This document shows, piece by piece, positions 41,131-50,011 of a stretch of 50,011 nucleotides of DNA. This stretch comes from Burkholderiaceae bacterium (GTDB lineage: Bacteria > Pseudomonadota > Gammaproteobacteria > Burkholderiales > Burkholderiaceae_E): contig OMIE01000093.1 of NCBI GenBank assembly GCA_900299025.1, positions 1 to 50,011 on the forward strand, read 5' to 3'. The notes below the pieces were generated by a model. The model was not told where the DNA came from. It saw only the letters and a list, made by a program, of their open reading frames with translations, and searched no databases. The stretch's first letter is position 1, and every line of letters begins with the position of its first letter. A program made the position numbers and the translations under genes.

Positions 41131-43803
41131 TTAGTGGTCAAAAACTTGAAACCAAAGCGCCTTAACCGCTTGGGACTCAGCGACAACTAACTGAGGATCA
41201 ACTCTTGCATATCGGGCTTCGTTTAAGCGCAGTCCATGTTGCAAACTCCGATAGCGTCGATAGGCGTTTGCGGCATCCATCGCAAGCGAGGCATCGATCA
41301 ACCCCGCTTGAGCGGCGCGCTGTAGCAAAGCGATATTGCCAGCGTTATCGAGCAAACTCGGATGATTGTGGCTATGCGCAAGCACCAGGTATTGCGTCAT
41401 GAATTCAATATCAACCATGCCGCCGGCATCATGCTTCAAATCAAATTCAGCGCTGCGATTCGGGTGGCCTGCGTGCATGCGCTTTCGCATATCGCTGACT
41501 TTTTCGGCCAGGGCTTTAGGATCGCGGCTGGCCCTGAGCATGTCGCGCCGGATTGATTCAAAGCCTGAAGCTAGCTTGCTATCACCTGCACACCACCGAG
41601 CACGGGTCAATGCCTGATGTTCCCAAACCCAAGCCTTCTCCCGCAAGTAGCTCTCCAAGCCACCAAGGCTAATGGCGGCAAGCCCCGAGATACCGTCAGG
41701 TCGAAGTCGCACGTCGACATCAAAGAGTTGCCCTGCTGCGGTCTGCATCGACATCCAAGAACTGATGCGCAGGGCGAGCTGGCCATAGGCGTGCGCCGCT
41801 TGCGCATCGTCGTCGTCATAAACAAAGACCAAGTCTAGATCGGAGGCATAACCGAGTTCCTTGCCCCCGAGCTTGCCGTAGGCGATCGCAGCAAACTGTG
41901 GCCTGTCGCGATGTCTTGACTTAAGGCTTGACCAGGCGCACTCGATGACCAGGCCCAGGACTTGGTCGGCGAGTTCACTTAAGTGGTCCGATAAATGTTC
42001 AAGGCTCAAGTGCCCCTCAAGATCTTGCACAAGCAGGCGAAAGACTTGGGCGTGATGAGCTTCACGCAAGTGGTCCATGCGTCGCTCATCATCGGCTTGA
42101 CCATTGATTTGCAAGGTCTGCATGACTTCGCGTTGCTGGCAGGCCCAAAGCTCATAGTCCATCGGCTCAAATATTTGTCCGTCGAGCAATTCGTCGAGAA
42201 CCACCGGATGACGCAGCAAATACTGACTTGCCCAACGCGCCTTGCCAAGGAGCCGCAAGACAGGTTTGAGCGCTGCGGGGTATTCATCGAGCAAAGCGAG
42301 ATAAGCCGGCCTACGAAGCACTGATTCAAGAAAATCGACAAAACGAATCAGCGCCTCTTCGGAGGCTTGTTCATGACTCGCCCGATCCATCAAACGATGA
42401 ATGCGTTTATGCGTTTCATCGCGGGCGGCTTGCCATCGCCCGCTCGATGACAGGGCGGTAAAACGCGTTGCAACCGCACTGGGAAGCTTGCTGCTTTGCT
42501 GTTCGTCTTGTTGGGGCGCTTTGTCCTGTGCGAGCAAACTGTCGAAGACCCCCGATACAAAATCGCGTGTTCGCTGAACCTTTTCGATTAACTCGACCAG
42601 AGGCAATCGCAGCAGTTGGGCGATCTCGGCCTGAATCGCTTCGTCATCAGGTAAACGATGGGTTTGTTCGTCTTCACGGTATTGGATGGCGTGTTCAAGC
42701 TGGCGTAAAAAGCAATAAGCGCTTGCGAGCTGTCTGGCTTGTGCAGCGTCTAAAATGCCGCGTTCGCCCAAACCCTCCAGAGTCGCCAGGGTTTGTGGCG
42801 CACGCAACCCAGGATCGCGACCACCTCGCACGATCTGGAACAATTGCGCGATGAATTCGATCTCTCGGATGCCGCCCCGCCCGAGCTTGACATCCCAGCC
42901 TCGCTTGCGTGCGTCGGCTTTCGCTACTTCCTGGCGAATCAGTGCATGCAACTGTCTTAAGGCTTCGATCGCCTGAAAGTCCAAATAGCGCCGAAACACA
43001 AAGGGTCGAACAGTCGACATTAACTGCTCAATATCGTCCTCGCGTTTTACGGCGCTACCGAGGCCCGAGTGAGCAATCGGCCTCACCTTCAACCAGGCAA
43101 AACGCTCCCATTCGCGGCCTTCACCAAAAAAGTAATGCTCAAGCATATTTAGATTCACGACGAGTGGGCCTGAATCGCCATGAGGCCGCAGACGGGTATC
43201 GACACGGAAAATAAAACCGGCTGCAGTCCGCTCGGTCAGCAATCCGGTGAGTTCACGGGCAAGCTGATGCATAAATTCGTCACTTGCTCGGCTCCCGTGA
43301 CTGCCATCGTCGCGGGCTGTGCCGCCACGGCCGCGGCAGACAAACACCACGTCCAGATCGGATGAAACATTGAGTTCTCGACCACCAGCTTTTCCCATGG
43401 CCAATACATGCAAATCCTGGATCTGTCCTTGCTCGTCGAGTGGCTTACCCCAGCGTGCTGCGAGCGCGCTAGCTGCAAGCGGCAGCAGACTTGTACAGGC
43501 AAGTTCGGCTAGGTCGGTCATGCTATGGGTAACTTCGTCTAGGCTTGCAAGCCCTGAACTGTCGCGCCTAATCAGGCTCATCACGGTCAGACAGCGCAGA
43601 TAGCGCAACGCTAAGGCCATCTGCTCGAGCTCGCTCAGTTCCTTCGCGATCAAGGCATCGATAAGTCGATGCAGCGCCTCTTTAAGTCGCTTGGCGCTGA
43701 GCGGTAAAGCCTCGAGTTCGCCTAGCAAAGCCTGCGCTACGCCTTGCGCGATGGGCCAGCTCGGCATTGCCTCGGCATTGCGTCGATACCAGGAGCTTGT
43801 CAT
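41131..43803 (-). CDS. glnE: Bifunctional glutamine synthetase adenylyltransferase/adenylyl-removing enzyme
   Basis: GlnE adenylylates glutamine synthetase when nitrogen is plentiful and removes AMP when it is scarce, under control of PII. The protein has two nucleotidyltransferase domains: the N-terminal de-adenylylase motif MGKAGGRELNVSSDLDVVFV at about residue 134, and the C-terminal adenylylase motif AYGKLGGKELGYASDLDLVFVYD at about 610. FDVDVRLRPDG and FRVDTRLRPHGDSG are the paired third-Asp segments. A helical regulatory region with the GlnD-like RRMDHLREAHHAQVFRL segment lies between. ATG 43803 (M17 of the open frame to 43851) gives 890 residues versus 946 in E. coli and leaves 47 bp to the divergent yhdP gene. 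Confidence 0.96.
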   Translation of the reverse strand: MTSSWYRRNAEAMPSWPIAQGVAQALLGELEALPLSAKRLKEALHRLIDALIAKELSELEQMALALRYLRCLTVMSLIRRDSSGLASLDEVTHSMTDLAELACTSLLPLAASALAARWGKPLDEQGQIQDLHVLAMGKAGGRELNVSSDLDVVFVCRGRGGTARDDGSHGSRASDEFMHQLARELTGLLTERTAAGFIFRVDTRLRPHGDSGPLVVNLNMLEHYFFGEGREWERFAWLKVRPIAHSGLGSAVKREDDIEQLMSTVRPFVFRRYLDFQAIEALRQLHALIRQEVAKADARKRGWDVKLGRGGIREIEFIAQLFQIVRGGRDPGLRAPQTLATLEGLGERGILDAAQARQLASAYCFLRQLEHAIQYREDEQTHRLPDDEAIQAEIAQLLRLPLVELIEKVQRTRDFVSGVFDSLLAQDKAPQQDEQQSSKLPSAVATRFTALSSSGRWQAARDETHKRIHRLMDRASHEQASEEALIRFVDFLESVLRRPAYLALLDEYPAALKPVLRLLGKARWASQYLLRHPVVLDELLDGQIFEPMDYELWACQQREVMQTLQINGQADDERRMDHLREAHHAQVFRLLVQDLEGHLSLEHLSDHLSELADQVLGLVIECAWSSLKSRHRDRPQFAAIAYGKLGGKELGYASDLDLVFVYDDDDAQAAHAYGQLALRISSWMSMQTAAGQLFDVDVRLRPDGISGLAAISLGGLESYLREKAWVWEHQALTRARWCAGDSKLASGFESIRRDMLRASRDPKALAEKVSDMRKRMHAGHPNRSAEFDLKHDAGGMVDIEFMTQYLVLAHSHNHPSLLDNAGNIALLQRAAQAGLIDASLAMDAANAYRRYRSLQHGLRLNEARYARVDPQLVVAESQAVKALWFQVFDH

Positions 43804-43850
43804 AGTGCTGAGGTTAACCCAGTCAGCAGTTATGCTTCGCCACAAAAGCA

Positions 43851-46800
43851 ATGCTTGCCATGGATTCTTTCAAAAAGTTGCGCGATAGCTTGATCAAGAC
43901 GCTGAGCTGGGCACTCGTATGGCGCTGCCTTGCCTGGCTGAGCCTTGTGTTGGGCCTTTTGGTTGCGGCCGCCTACTTGGGCTTGCGATGGTACGTCTGG
44001 CCCCAACTCAACGAACTTGGCCCAAGGGTTATAGCATTAATGAGCGAGCACTTGCCGAGGCCTATCGAGCTGCGTCAAATGCGAGGCGACATGGTGGCTG
44101 GTCGCCCGGTATTGCGCATCGAGGGCTTGAGCATGCGCGATGATCAAGGGCAAAGCCTGCTTGAGATCGGCGTCGTAGAAGCCGAGTTATCGATCACGCC
44201 GCTCTTGTGGGGTGAGATCGATTTAAATCGGTTGCGCTTGCACGATGTTGCGATGGCAGCCAAACGTATCAATCCGCACACCTTGCAAATCGCGGCTTGG
44301 GATATCGCGCTCGATAAACCTCATGATGATCGTTGGATGCAGTGGTTACTAAGCCAATCGCGGCTTGAGGTCAACAACATGGCCTTGCGGTGGCGCGACG
44401 ATGTGCTGGGCTCCGAAGTGCTCGTCGAGGGTATCCAACTCGAGGCTGTTAACCAATTGCGCGAACATCGCTGGCGGATCGATGCAAAACGCGTGGGGGG
44501 GGCACTTCACGATGCGAGTTGGGTGGCGCACTTTCATCATGGCTTGCTCAAAGATCCACAACATTGGCAAGCCTGGCAGGGGAGTTTGTTTTTCGGTGCT
44601 CAAAAACTCGATCTCGTCGAGCTCAGCCATTGGATCGATCCGCATTGGCTCCCGAGCTTATTACCCTTGGCTGGCAATCTTCAAGTCGCTACTTGGACCG
44701 ATTTCTCATTGGCCCGAGTTCGCAAGCTGCAAGCGCGTATCGCCGGGCAGGATTTAGCGCTCAAAACACCGACTGGGACCTTGCAGCTGGCGCGCTTGCA
44801 AACGGCGTTTACCGCAATGCCGCGCTACCTGCCAGACGCCCAAGCGCTCAAGGCTGTGGCGTTGACATTGGCTGAGTGGTCGGTCGACGATGGACTTGGT
44901 ACCCAGCTGAGCGGTACGCCGGCTTCACAGCGCCTGGTCATTGCTGCAGATGGCAGCTTGCTTGAGGGAAGACTGGCGCTCGAACCTTTCGAGGTAGCCC
45001 AGGCACTTGCTCTGGTTCGACGTTTGCCTCTGCCCGCTGATTTGAAGAAATCGCTCGAGTCGCTCCGTGCCCAGGGTCAGGTCAAGCGCCTCGCGGTGCA
45101 ATTCGAAGACAGCGTTGCGCTCGGTTTAGGTGCTCAGTCAAGTTATGGCGCAAGTCTGGCTGTCGACCGTCTCGCTGTTGACGTACGTCCCCGTGAATCA
45201 CTTGGCAGTCGCTGGCCTTCCTTTGAGGGGCTATCGGGTGAAGTTCAAATCGATGAGACCGGCGGCACGATGAAATTAGCGGGCGAGTCAGCGTCGCTGC
45301 GATTCCCGGGCTTGTTTGAAGAACCGGATTTCGCGGTTCAGTCGGCCCGCGCCAAGGTTCGCTGGCGTTATGGTGAACGACCCAACGATGTCCGTATTGA
45401 TGTCGATGAACTCGAGTTTGCCAATAGCGATGGGAAAGCCTTTGTTAAAGGTCATTACCAAAGCGGTGGTAGAGGTGCCGGTCTCTTCGATCTCCAGGGG
45501 CAACTGAGCGATGTTCGCGCCGAGAGGGTGGTGCGCTATTTGCCCTTGGTGGTTAGCCAGGAGTTGAGGCGCTGGTTGCAGGCTTCGGTGCAAGGCGGCA
45601 AGGTGTCGCGGGCTAATTTTTTGTTGCGTGGCGATATTGAAGACTTTCCCTTTAGCAAGCCTGGGACGGGTCAGTTCCTGGTCGAGGGTGAACTGGCTGG
45701 GAGTAGGCTCGACTATGCAAGGTCCTGGCCTGCCATCGATGAAGTCGTCGGGCGCCTGCGATTTGAAGCGTCCACGATGCAAATTGATATGCGATCGGGC
45801 AAGGTGATGGGCTTGGCGCTCACCGATACGCGCGCGACGATTGCCGAACTCGATACCCCTGTCTTGCGCATTTCTGGAAGCGCCAAGGGTGAGGCGAACG
45901 ACATGATTCGATTTGTCAACGCGAGCCCGATTGCAGCCAAGATCAATCAATTTTCGCAAGAGATGCAAGCACAAGGACAGGCAAGCCTTGACCTCAGCTT
46001 GATTTTACCGCTCGAAAATTTGGATCGAAGTCAGGTGCGAGGTACCGTTCAGCTCCAGGGCAATCAATTGCAATTCGCGCCGCAATTTCCCGCCATGTCC
46101 CAAGTGCGCGGAGCCTTCGGCTTTACGGAAAATGCGCTCTTTGTGAATGCGGCGCAGGCCCAATTTCTGGGTGGATCGGTCGCGATCGATGGCAAGACTG
46201 ATGATCAAGCGGTTTTACGTTTGCAAGCCAAGGGCAGGGCGAGTGCTCAGGGATTACAAAGCCTTGTGGATCATGCGGTGATGAAGGGCTTGGAGGGTTA
46301 TCTCGACTACCAGGCCGCCATTAGTTTGGAAGGGCAGGGTATGGACTTGCGGCTTGAGTCCGATGGGCTCGGTTTGCAGAGCCGACTTCCATCGCCGCTT
46401 GCCAAATCCGCAAAAGAAGCCTGGCCGATAAGAGTCGAGATGGTGCCAGGGCAACGTTTCGGTGGTGATATCGCGCTCCAAGGTATACGCCGTGACGATC
46501 AAATACGGATCCGTTTGCGCGAAGACGCTGAGGTGTGGCTCGGGCGTGAGCGGGTAAAGCCTCAAGACCCGATGCGAGTTGCCTCAGGCGTCATCGCCAT
46601 CAATAGCGACGCGCTTTTACCTTCACGTGGACTAGCGATTAGTGCGAATGTAGGGCACTTAGAAGTCGATCCCTGGCTGACGCTGATGCAAGGCGATGGC
46701 CAACCTAGGTCTGGCACTTTAGTGCCTGAGCGGCTCGCCATCTCGGCCAAACATTTGCGCTATGGCCATCGGGAACTAAGCGATGCGGTGCTCGGTGCGA

Positions 46801-47858
46801 GTTTTGATCGAGGCCATTGGCGCTTGAATGTCGAGTCGCGCGAATTGGCAGGCTTTGCGTCCTGGCGGGTCGATTCCCAAGACGACCCAGGCGAGCTGCT
46901 CGGACGATTTCGTCGCGTTCACTGGCCCCAGCAGGAGCCGGAATTAGCCCAGCGGATTCGCAAGCTTGATCTTGCCCCGCAACGCTTGCCTGCCATGGAT
47001 ATCCAGATTGACAGCCTTCGCATTGGCGAGCGAGATTTGGGGGCAAGCGCGATCAAGGCGAGCAGCCGACGCCGTGAGGGGGCCTGGTTTTGGAGCCTTG
47101 ATGACATGCAGTTGCAAGTGCAGGGCGCTCGCCTGCTCGCCAGCGGCGATTGGAAGGCCAATGCGATGCAACTTGAGATCGATCTGAAAATCGACAACGC
47201 CGGGCAGGCGCTCACAAAACTCGGTTTTCCCGACAGCTTTCGTGGGGGCGAGGGACGCCTAGCAGGGCGTTTGGCTTGGCGAGGGCTCCCCTGGGATCCC
47301 CATGTGCCAAGTTTGGAAGGCCGCCTGGAGCTTGCCCTGGGGCGGGGGAGGTTTTTGCGCACAGAGCCTGGCGTTGCTAAGCTGCTCAGCGTGTTTAATC
47401 TTCAGTCGCTACCCCGAAGGCTTAGCCTCGACTTCTCAGACATATTTTCAAGTGGCTATAGTTTTGACGGCTTAAGGGCCACCGCAGCGATTAGACAGGG
47501 TATCGTCTACACCGATGATTTTTCGATGTTAGGGCTCCAAGCCGTGGTGGGGTTGCGGGGAAGTATTGATCTGAGCAGCGAAACGCAGATCATGGAAGCC
47601 CAAGTGGTTCCCAACCTCGATGCAGGCATGGCTGCCGTGGCTTATGGTGCGCTTATCAACCCCTTTGTTGGCTTGGGATCGCTCGTAGCGCAGTATGCTT
47701 TGGCTGAGCCACTTAAGCGTTTGCTGACCTACCGATACGCAATCTCAGGATCATGGGACGAACCGCAGGTGATCGAATTGGGCCGTGAAGGCCTTATCGA
47801 TTTACTGCGGCAATCCCCATCAACCACCAAGCCCCCGCAAAAGGATAAGCCAGGATGA
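43851..47858 (+). CDS. yhdP: YhdP-family AsmA-like envelope protein
   Basis: A very large (1335 residues) inner-membrane-anchored periplasmic protein. An N-terminal helix (LAWLSLVLGLLVAAAYLGLRW, about 24-44) is followed by long beta-rich repeats with AsmA/YhdP features (LRIEGLSMRDDQGQSLLEIG, DVAMAAKRI) and a C-terminal AsmA2-type region (FSMLGLQAVVGLRGSIDLSS, AYGALINPFVGLGSLVAQYAL, RYAISGSWDEPQVIEL). AsmA-like proteins of this size, such as YhdP and TamB, are proposed bridge-like carriers of phospholipid between inner and outer membranes (family knowledge). Two in-frame ATGs, 43851 and 43860, are equally unsupported by ribosome sites. The nitrilase and tldD genes follow, an order common in proteobacteria. 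Confidence 0.93.
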   Translation: MLAMDSFKKLRDSLIKTLSWALVWRCLAWLSLVLGLLVAAAYLGLRWYVWPQLNELGPRVIALMSEHLPRPIELRQMRGDMVAGRPVLRIEGLSMRDDQGQSLLEIGVVEAELSITPLLWGEIDLNRLRLHDVAMAAKRINPHTLQIAAWDIALDKPHDDRWMQWLLSQSRLEVNNMALRWRDDVLGSEVLVEGIQLEAVNQLREHRWRIDAKRVGGALHDASWVAHFHHGLLKDPQHWQAWQGSLFFGAQKLDLVELSHWIDPHWLPSLLPLAGNLQVATWTDFSLARVRKLQARIAGQDLALKTPTGTLQLARLQTAFTAMPRYLPDAQALKAVALTLAEWSVDDGLGTQLSGTPASQRLVIAADGSLLEGRLALEPFEVAQALALVRRLPLPADLKKSLESLRAQGQVKRLAVQFEDSVALGLGAQSSYGASLAVDRLAVDVRPRESLGSRWPSFEGLSGEVQIDETGGTMKLAGESASLRFPGLFEEPDFAVQSARAKVRWRYGERPNDVRIDVDELEFANSDGKAFVKGHYQSGGRGAGLFDLQGQLSDVRAERVVRYLPLVVSQELRRWLQASVQGGKVSRANFLLRGDIEDFPFSKPGTGQFLVEGELAGSRLDYARSWPAIDEVVGRLRFEASTMQIDMRSGKVMGLALTDTRATIAELDTPVLRISGSAKGEANDMIRFVNASPIAAKINQFSQEMQAQGQASLDLSLILPLENLDRSQVRGTVQLQGNQLQFAPQFPAMSQVRGAFGFTENALFVNAAQAQFLGGSVAIDGKTDDQAVLRLQAKGRASAQGLQSLVDHAVMKGLEGYLDYQAAISLEGQGMDLRLESDGLGLQSRLPSPLAKSAKEAWPIRVEMVPGQRFGGDIALQGIRRDDQIRIRLREDAEVWLGRERVKPQDPMRVASGVIAINSDALLPSRGLAISANVGHLEVDPWLTLMQGDGQPRSGTLVPERLAISAKHLRYGHRELSDAVLGASFDRGHWRLNVESRELAGFASWRVDSQDDPGELLGRFRRVHWPQQEPELAQRIRKLDLAPQRLPAMDIQIDSLRIGERDLGASAIKASSRRREGAWFWSLDDMQLQVQGARLLASGDWKANAMQLEIDLKIDNAGQALTKLGFPDSFRGGEGRLAGRLAWRGLPWDPHVPSLEGRLELALGRGRFLRTEPGVAKLLSVFNLQSLPRRLSLDFSDIFSSGYSFDGLRATAAIRQGIVYTDDFSMLGLQAVVGLRGSIDLSSETQIMEAQVVPNLDAGMAAVAYGALINPFVGLGSLVAQYALAEPLKRLLTYRYAISGSWDEPQVIELGREGLIDLLRQSPSTTKPPQKDKPG

Positions 47859-48745
47859 ATCAACCCTCAACCGACGCCTTCTCGAGCGATACCGGGTCTG
47901 TTGCCGCTACGCAATTGAAAGCCGCAGAAGAGGTCCCTGCAGACGATCGGATTGATGTCGCATTGATCCAGATGGTTTCTGCGCCTGATCTCGAGCTCAA
48001 CCTTGTACGGGCCGAAGCCTTGATCAAGCAAGCTGTAGCGCTTGGTGCAGAACTCGTTAGCCTTCCGGAATATTTTTGCCTTCTCGGACGTCGCGATACC
48101 GACAAAGTCTCCTTGCGTGAACCCTGGGGTGAAGGACCCATACAGCAATTTCTTGCCGACGTAGCGACGCGCTACAAGATCTGGCTTGCTGCTGGAACGA
48201 TTCCTTTGCAATGCCGTGATCCGAGGCGTGTTCGCAACAGTCAGCTGATGATTGATCCTCAAGGCAAAGTCAGGGCGCGATACGACAAAATCCATTTGTT
48301 CGGCTTTCAAAAGGGTAGCGAGCGCTTTAACGAATCCGACACCATCGAGCCGGGATCAAGTCCAGTGCTTTGCGACATTGGCCATTGGCGTATCGGCATG
48401 AGCATTTGCTATGACTTACGTTTTCCCGAGCTTTATCGGCGGCTTGCACCTGCGGATGCGCTGCTTGTCCCTTCGGCATTCACCTACACGACGGGCCAAG
48501 CCCATTGGGAGATTTTGCTGCGGGCACGCGCCATTGAAAACCAGTGTTATGTGCTCGCAGCAGCTCAGGGCGGTGAGCATCCAAACGGGCGACGTACCTG
48601 GGGTCAAAGTATGGTGGTCGACCCCTGGGGTGAAGTGATTGCTCAGGCCTCCCAGGGCGAGGCGGTGGTCTATGCAAGCCTGCAACGCGAGCGCATCAAG
48701 CAGGTCAGAGGTATGCTACCTGCCTTAGGACATCGCGTGCTTTAA
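47855..48745 (+). CDS. Nitrilase-superfamily amidase (deaminated glutathione amidase-like)
   Basis: Carbon-nitrogen hydrolase of 296 residues with the Glu-Lys-Cys triad: Glu in LVSLPEYFCLLG (about 72), Lys in RYDKIHLFGF (about 145) and Cys in GMSICYDLRFPELYR (about 185). The segment RAIENQCYVLAAAQGG is also typical. The Nit1-like wording points to deaminated glutathione amidase, a metabolite-repair enzyme, as the most likely role, but omega-amidase or other amides are possible. The first 28 residues are an unconserved Ser/Asp/Glu-rich leader. ATG overlaps the yhdP stop as ATGA, so translation is coupled. Confidence 0.92.
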   Translation: MNQPSTDAFSSDTGSVAATQLKAAEEVPADDRIDVALIQMVSAPDLELNLVRAEALIKQAVALGAELVSLPEYFCLLGRRDTDKVSLREPWGEGPIQQFLADVATRYKIWLAAGTIPLQCRDPRRVRNSQLMIDPQGKVRARYDKIHLFGFQKGSERFNESDTIEPGSSPVLCDIGHWRIGMSICYDLRFPELYRRLAPADALLVPSAFTYTTGQAHWEILLRARAIENQCYVLAAAQGGEHPNGRRTWGQSMVVDPWGEVIAQASQGEAVVYASLQRERIKQVRGMLPALGHRVL

Positions 48746-48812
48746 TCGATGCCATAACCCAAAATCCCCCGTGTTGGACTTTTGGGGCGGTGAAATCAAC
48801 GAGGCAAATATT

Positions 48813-50011
48813 ATGAATGTTGTAGATCCCATGGTGCAAAGGCTTGCGGTTGCGCAAAGCGCTTTGCTTGAGCCTGCAGGCTTGAAGCAGTCCGACCTTG
48901 CACGAGCGCTCGGCTGCATGGCAGAGCATCGCGTTGACGATGCGGATCTTTATTTTCAGTACACCCGCAGCGAGGCCTGGAGCCTCGACGAGGGTATTGT
49001 TAAATCTGGAAGTTTCTCAATCGATCAAGGCCTTGGCGTTAGGGCAGTCCAGGGTGAGAAGAGTGCATTTTCTTACTCGGATGGGATTAGCGAATCGATT
49101 TTGATGGATGCAGCCCGTGCCACGCGCAGCATTGCCCGTCAGGGTGGCGGACAAGCAAAGCTCAGGCCGAAAATGAAGCGCGCCAAGATCGCGCAGCATT
49201 ACGGCTTTGCCGATCCGATTGCCGCGATGTCGGCCGATGACAAGGTTGCGCTTTTACACAAGATCGAAGCCTATGCTCGCGGTCGCGACACCCGTATTCG
49301 TCAGGTGATGGCTTCGCTCGCAGCCGAGTGGGATGTGATGATGGTGGCCCGGCTCGATGGCACCATGGCGGCTGATGTTCGACCACTCATTCGCTTGTCG
49401 GTCAGCGTCATCGTCGAGCAAAAGGGGCGTCGTGAGCAGGGTTATAGCGGCGGGGGCGGACGCTTTAATTTGGATTATTTCACCGAAGCGCAAGCCTATG
49501 CGCATGTCGACAAAGCCGTCGATCAAGCCCTACTCAACCTTGAGGCAAGGCCAGCGCCTGCAGGGCAGATGACGGTTGTGCTTGGCTCAGGCTGGCCTGG
49601 GATCTTGCTTCATGAGGCGGTGGGGCATGGTCTTGAGGGTGACTTCAATCGTAAGGGCTCATCGGTGTTTTCGGGTCGGATCGGTGAGCGAGTTGCAGCC
49701 AAAGGCGTGACCGTCGTTGATGACGGCACGATTGCCGACAGGCGCGGCTCGCTCAATATCGACGACGAGGGCGAACAAACCCGTCGGACGGTGTTGATTG
49801 AGGACGGCATCTTAAAGGGCTATTTGCAAGACCGGCTTAATGCGCGGCTGATGAAGGTGGCGCCGACCGGCAATGGGCGTCGCGAATCCTTTGCCCATCT
49901 CCCGATGCCTAGGATGACCAATACCATCATGCTCAATGGCGATAAGGATCCCGAGGAGATCATCGCATCGATCGATCGCGGTATTTATGCGGTCAATTTT
50001 GGTGGCGGCCA
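48813..50011 (+). CDS. tldD: Metalloprotease TldD, 3'-truncated by window edge
   Basis: TldD, with TldE/PmbA, forms a heterodimeric zinc protease that degrades unfolded peptides and processes some ribosomal peptides such as microcin B17. About 399 residues are visible. The frame starts at ATG 48813 with GAGG 8 bases upstream. Characteristic parts are the N-terminal DADLYFQYTRSEAWSLDEGIVK, GLGVRAVQGEKSAFSYSD, the zinc site LLHEAVGHGLEGDFNRKGSS at about 264 (H-E-x-x-x-H), and a TIADRRGSLNIDDEG loop. The window ends within YAVNFGGG, where the third metal-ligand region (a Cys or His downstream) would follow. It lies 67 bp behind the nitrilase gene, the standard yhdP-nitrilase-tldD order. Confidence 0.96.
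   Translation, partial: MNVVDPMVQRLAVAQSALLEPAGLKQSDLARALGCMAEHRVDDADLYFQYTRSEAWSLDEGIVKSGSFSIDQGLGVRAVQGEKSAFSYSDGISESILMDAARATRSIARQGGGQAKLRPKMKRAKIAQHYGFADPIAAMSADDKVALLHKIEAYARGRDTRIRQVMASLAAEWDVMMVARLDGTMAADVRPLIRLSVSVIVEQKGRREQGYSGGGGRFNLDYFTEAQAYAHVDKAVDQALLNLEARPAPAGQMTVVLGSGWPGILLHEAVGHGLEGDFNRKGSSVFSGRIGERVAAKGVTVVDDGTIADRRGSLNIDDEGEQTRRTVLIEDGILKGYLQDRLNARLMKVAPTGNGRRESFAHLPMPRMTNTIMLNGDKDPEEIIASIDRGIYAVNFGGG

Noticed and set aside
45288-45974. Minus-strand 228-residue frame inside yhdP
   Set aside because: It lies entirely within a well-supported gene in a region of biased codon use, with no family resemblance.
1-50011. CRISPR array, tRNA/rRNA genes, insertion sequences or phage modules
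   Set aside because: No regularly spaced repeats, no cloverleaf or rRNA-like segments, and no transposase, integrase or phage structural proteins were recognised; the repeats seen are short in-frame or junction duplications.

Overview
The window is a stretch of chromosome from a betaproteobacterium, most likely Burkholderiales and close to Alcaligenaceae. The basis is the gene content and order (proB before rppH-proS, tlpA-aroQ-accB-accC-prmA, an RNase II gene followed by a TonB-like gene, aroE and mtgA, moaC beside a BepA-type protease), an Ala/Lys-rich histone H1-like protein, and a Bug-type solute-binding protein. I saw no rRNA, tRNA, insertion sequence, phage gene or CRISPR array. Coding density is very high, with many 4-30 bp overlaps between neighbours, including convergent ones.

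Layout. 1-861: 3' part of proB. 944-6475: a catabolic cluster, with a UxaA-type dehydratase diverging from a short-chain dehydrogenase, a fumarylacetoacetate-hydrolase-family lyase, an Ldh2-type dehydrogenase and a D-2-hydroxyacid dehydrogenase. It looks like a sugar-acid degradation module placed between proB and rppH. 6458-11672: rppH, proS, ffh, a CcsA-like membrane protein and a small zinc-ribbon membrane protein. 11673-16962: nrdA and nrdB behind a pair of NrdR-box-like sites, then a histone H1-like gene. 17060-22772: a leftward block of a PfkB-family kinase, prmA, accC, accB, aroQ, a TlpA-like thioredoxin and a nucleotidyltransferase-like protein. 22808-28658: a rightward block of mpl, an RNase II-family gene, a TonB-like gene, aroE and mtgA. 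28729-31569: an accessory acyl-CoA/transport group, in which an MFE-2-like dehydrogenase gene is broken by an in-frame TAG and is followed by a MaoC hydratase and an orphan Bug protein. 31587-33865: an ABC exporter and moaC. 33883-39725: a BepA-like protease, then a leftward block of conserved hypothetical, YheT-like hydrolase, SnoaL-like, heptosyltransferase, zinc-finger and ilvE genes. 39862-50011: an MFS transporter, glnE, yhdP, a nitrilase-family amidase and the 5' part of tldD.

Most of the window is ordinary core metabolism: proline, deoxyribonucleotide, fatty-acid, shikimate and branched-chain amino-acid synthesis, cell-wall recycling, LPS core, secretion and nitrogen control. I found no convincing new defence or mobile system. 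The points most worth a second look are the sugar-acid island with its palindromic operator candidate, the nonsense codon in an otherwise intact dehydrogenase, the heptosyltransferase whose homology begins upstream of any canonical start codon, the two NrdR-like boxes exactly 31 bp apart, the nucleotidyltransferase-like protein that has lost its metal-binding motif, and several small tandem duplications in coding ends.
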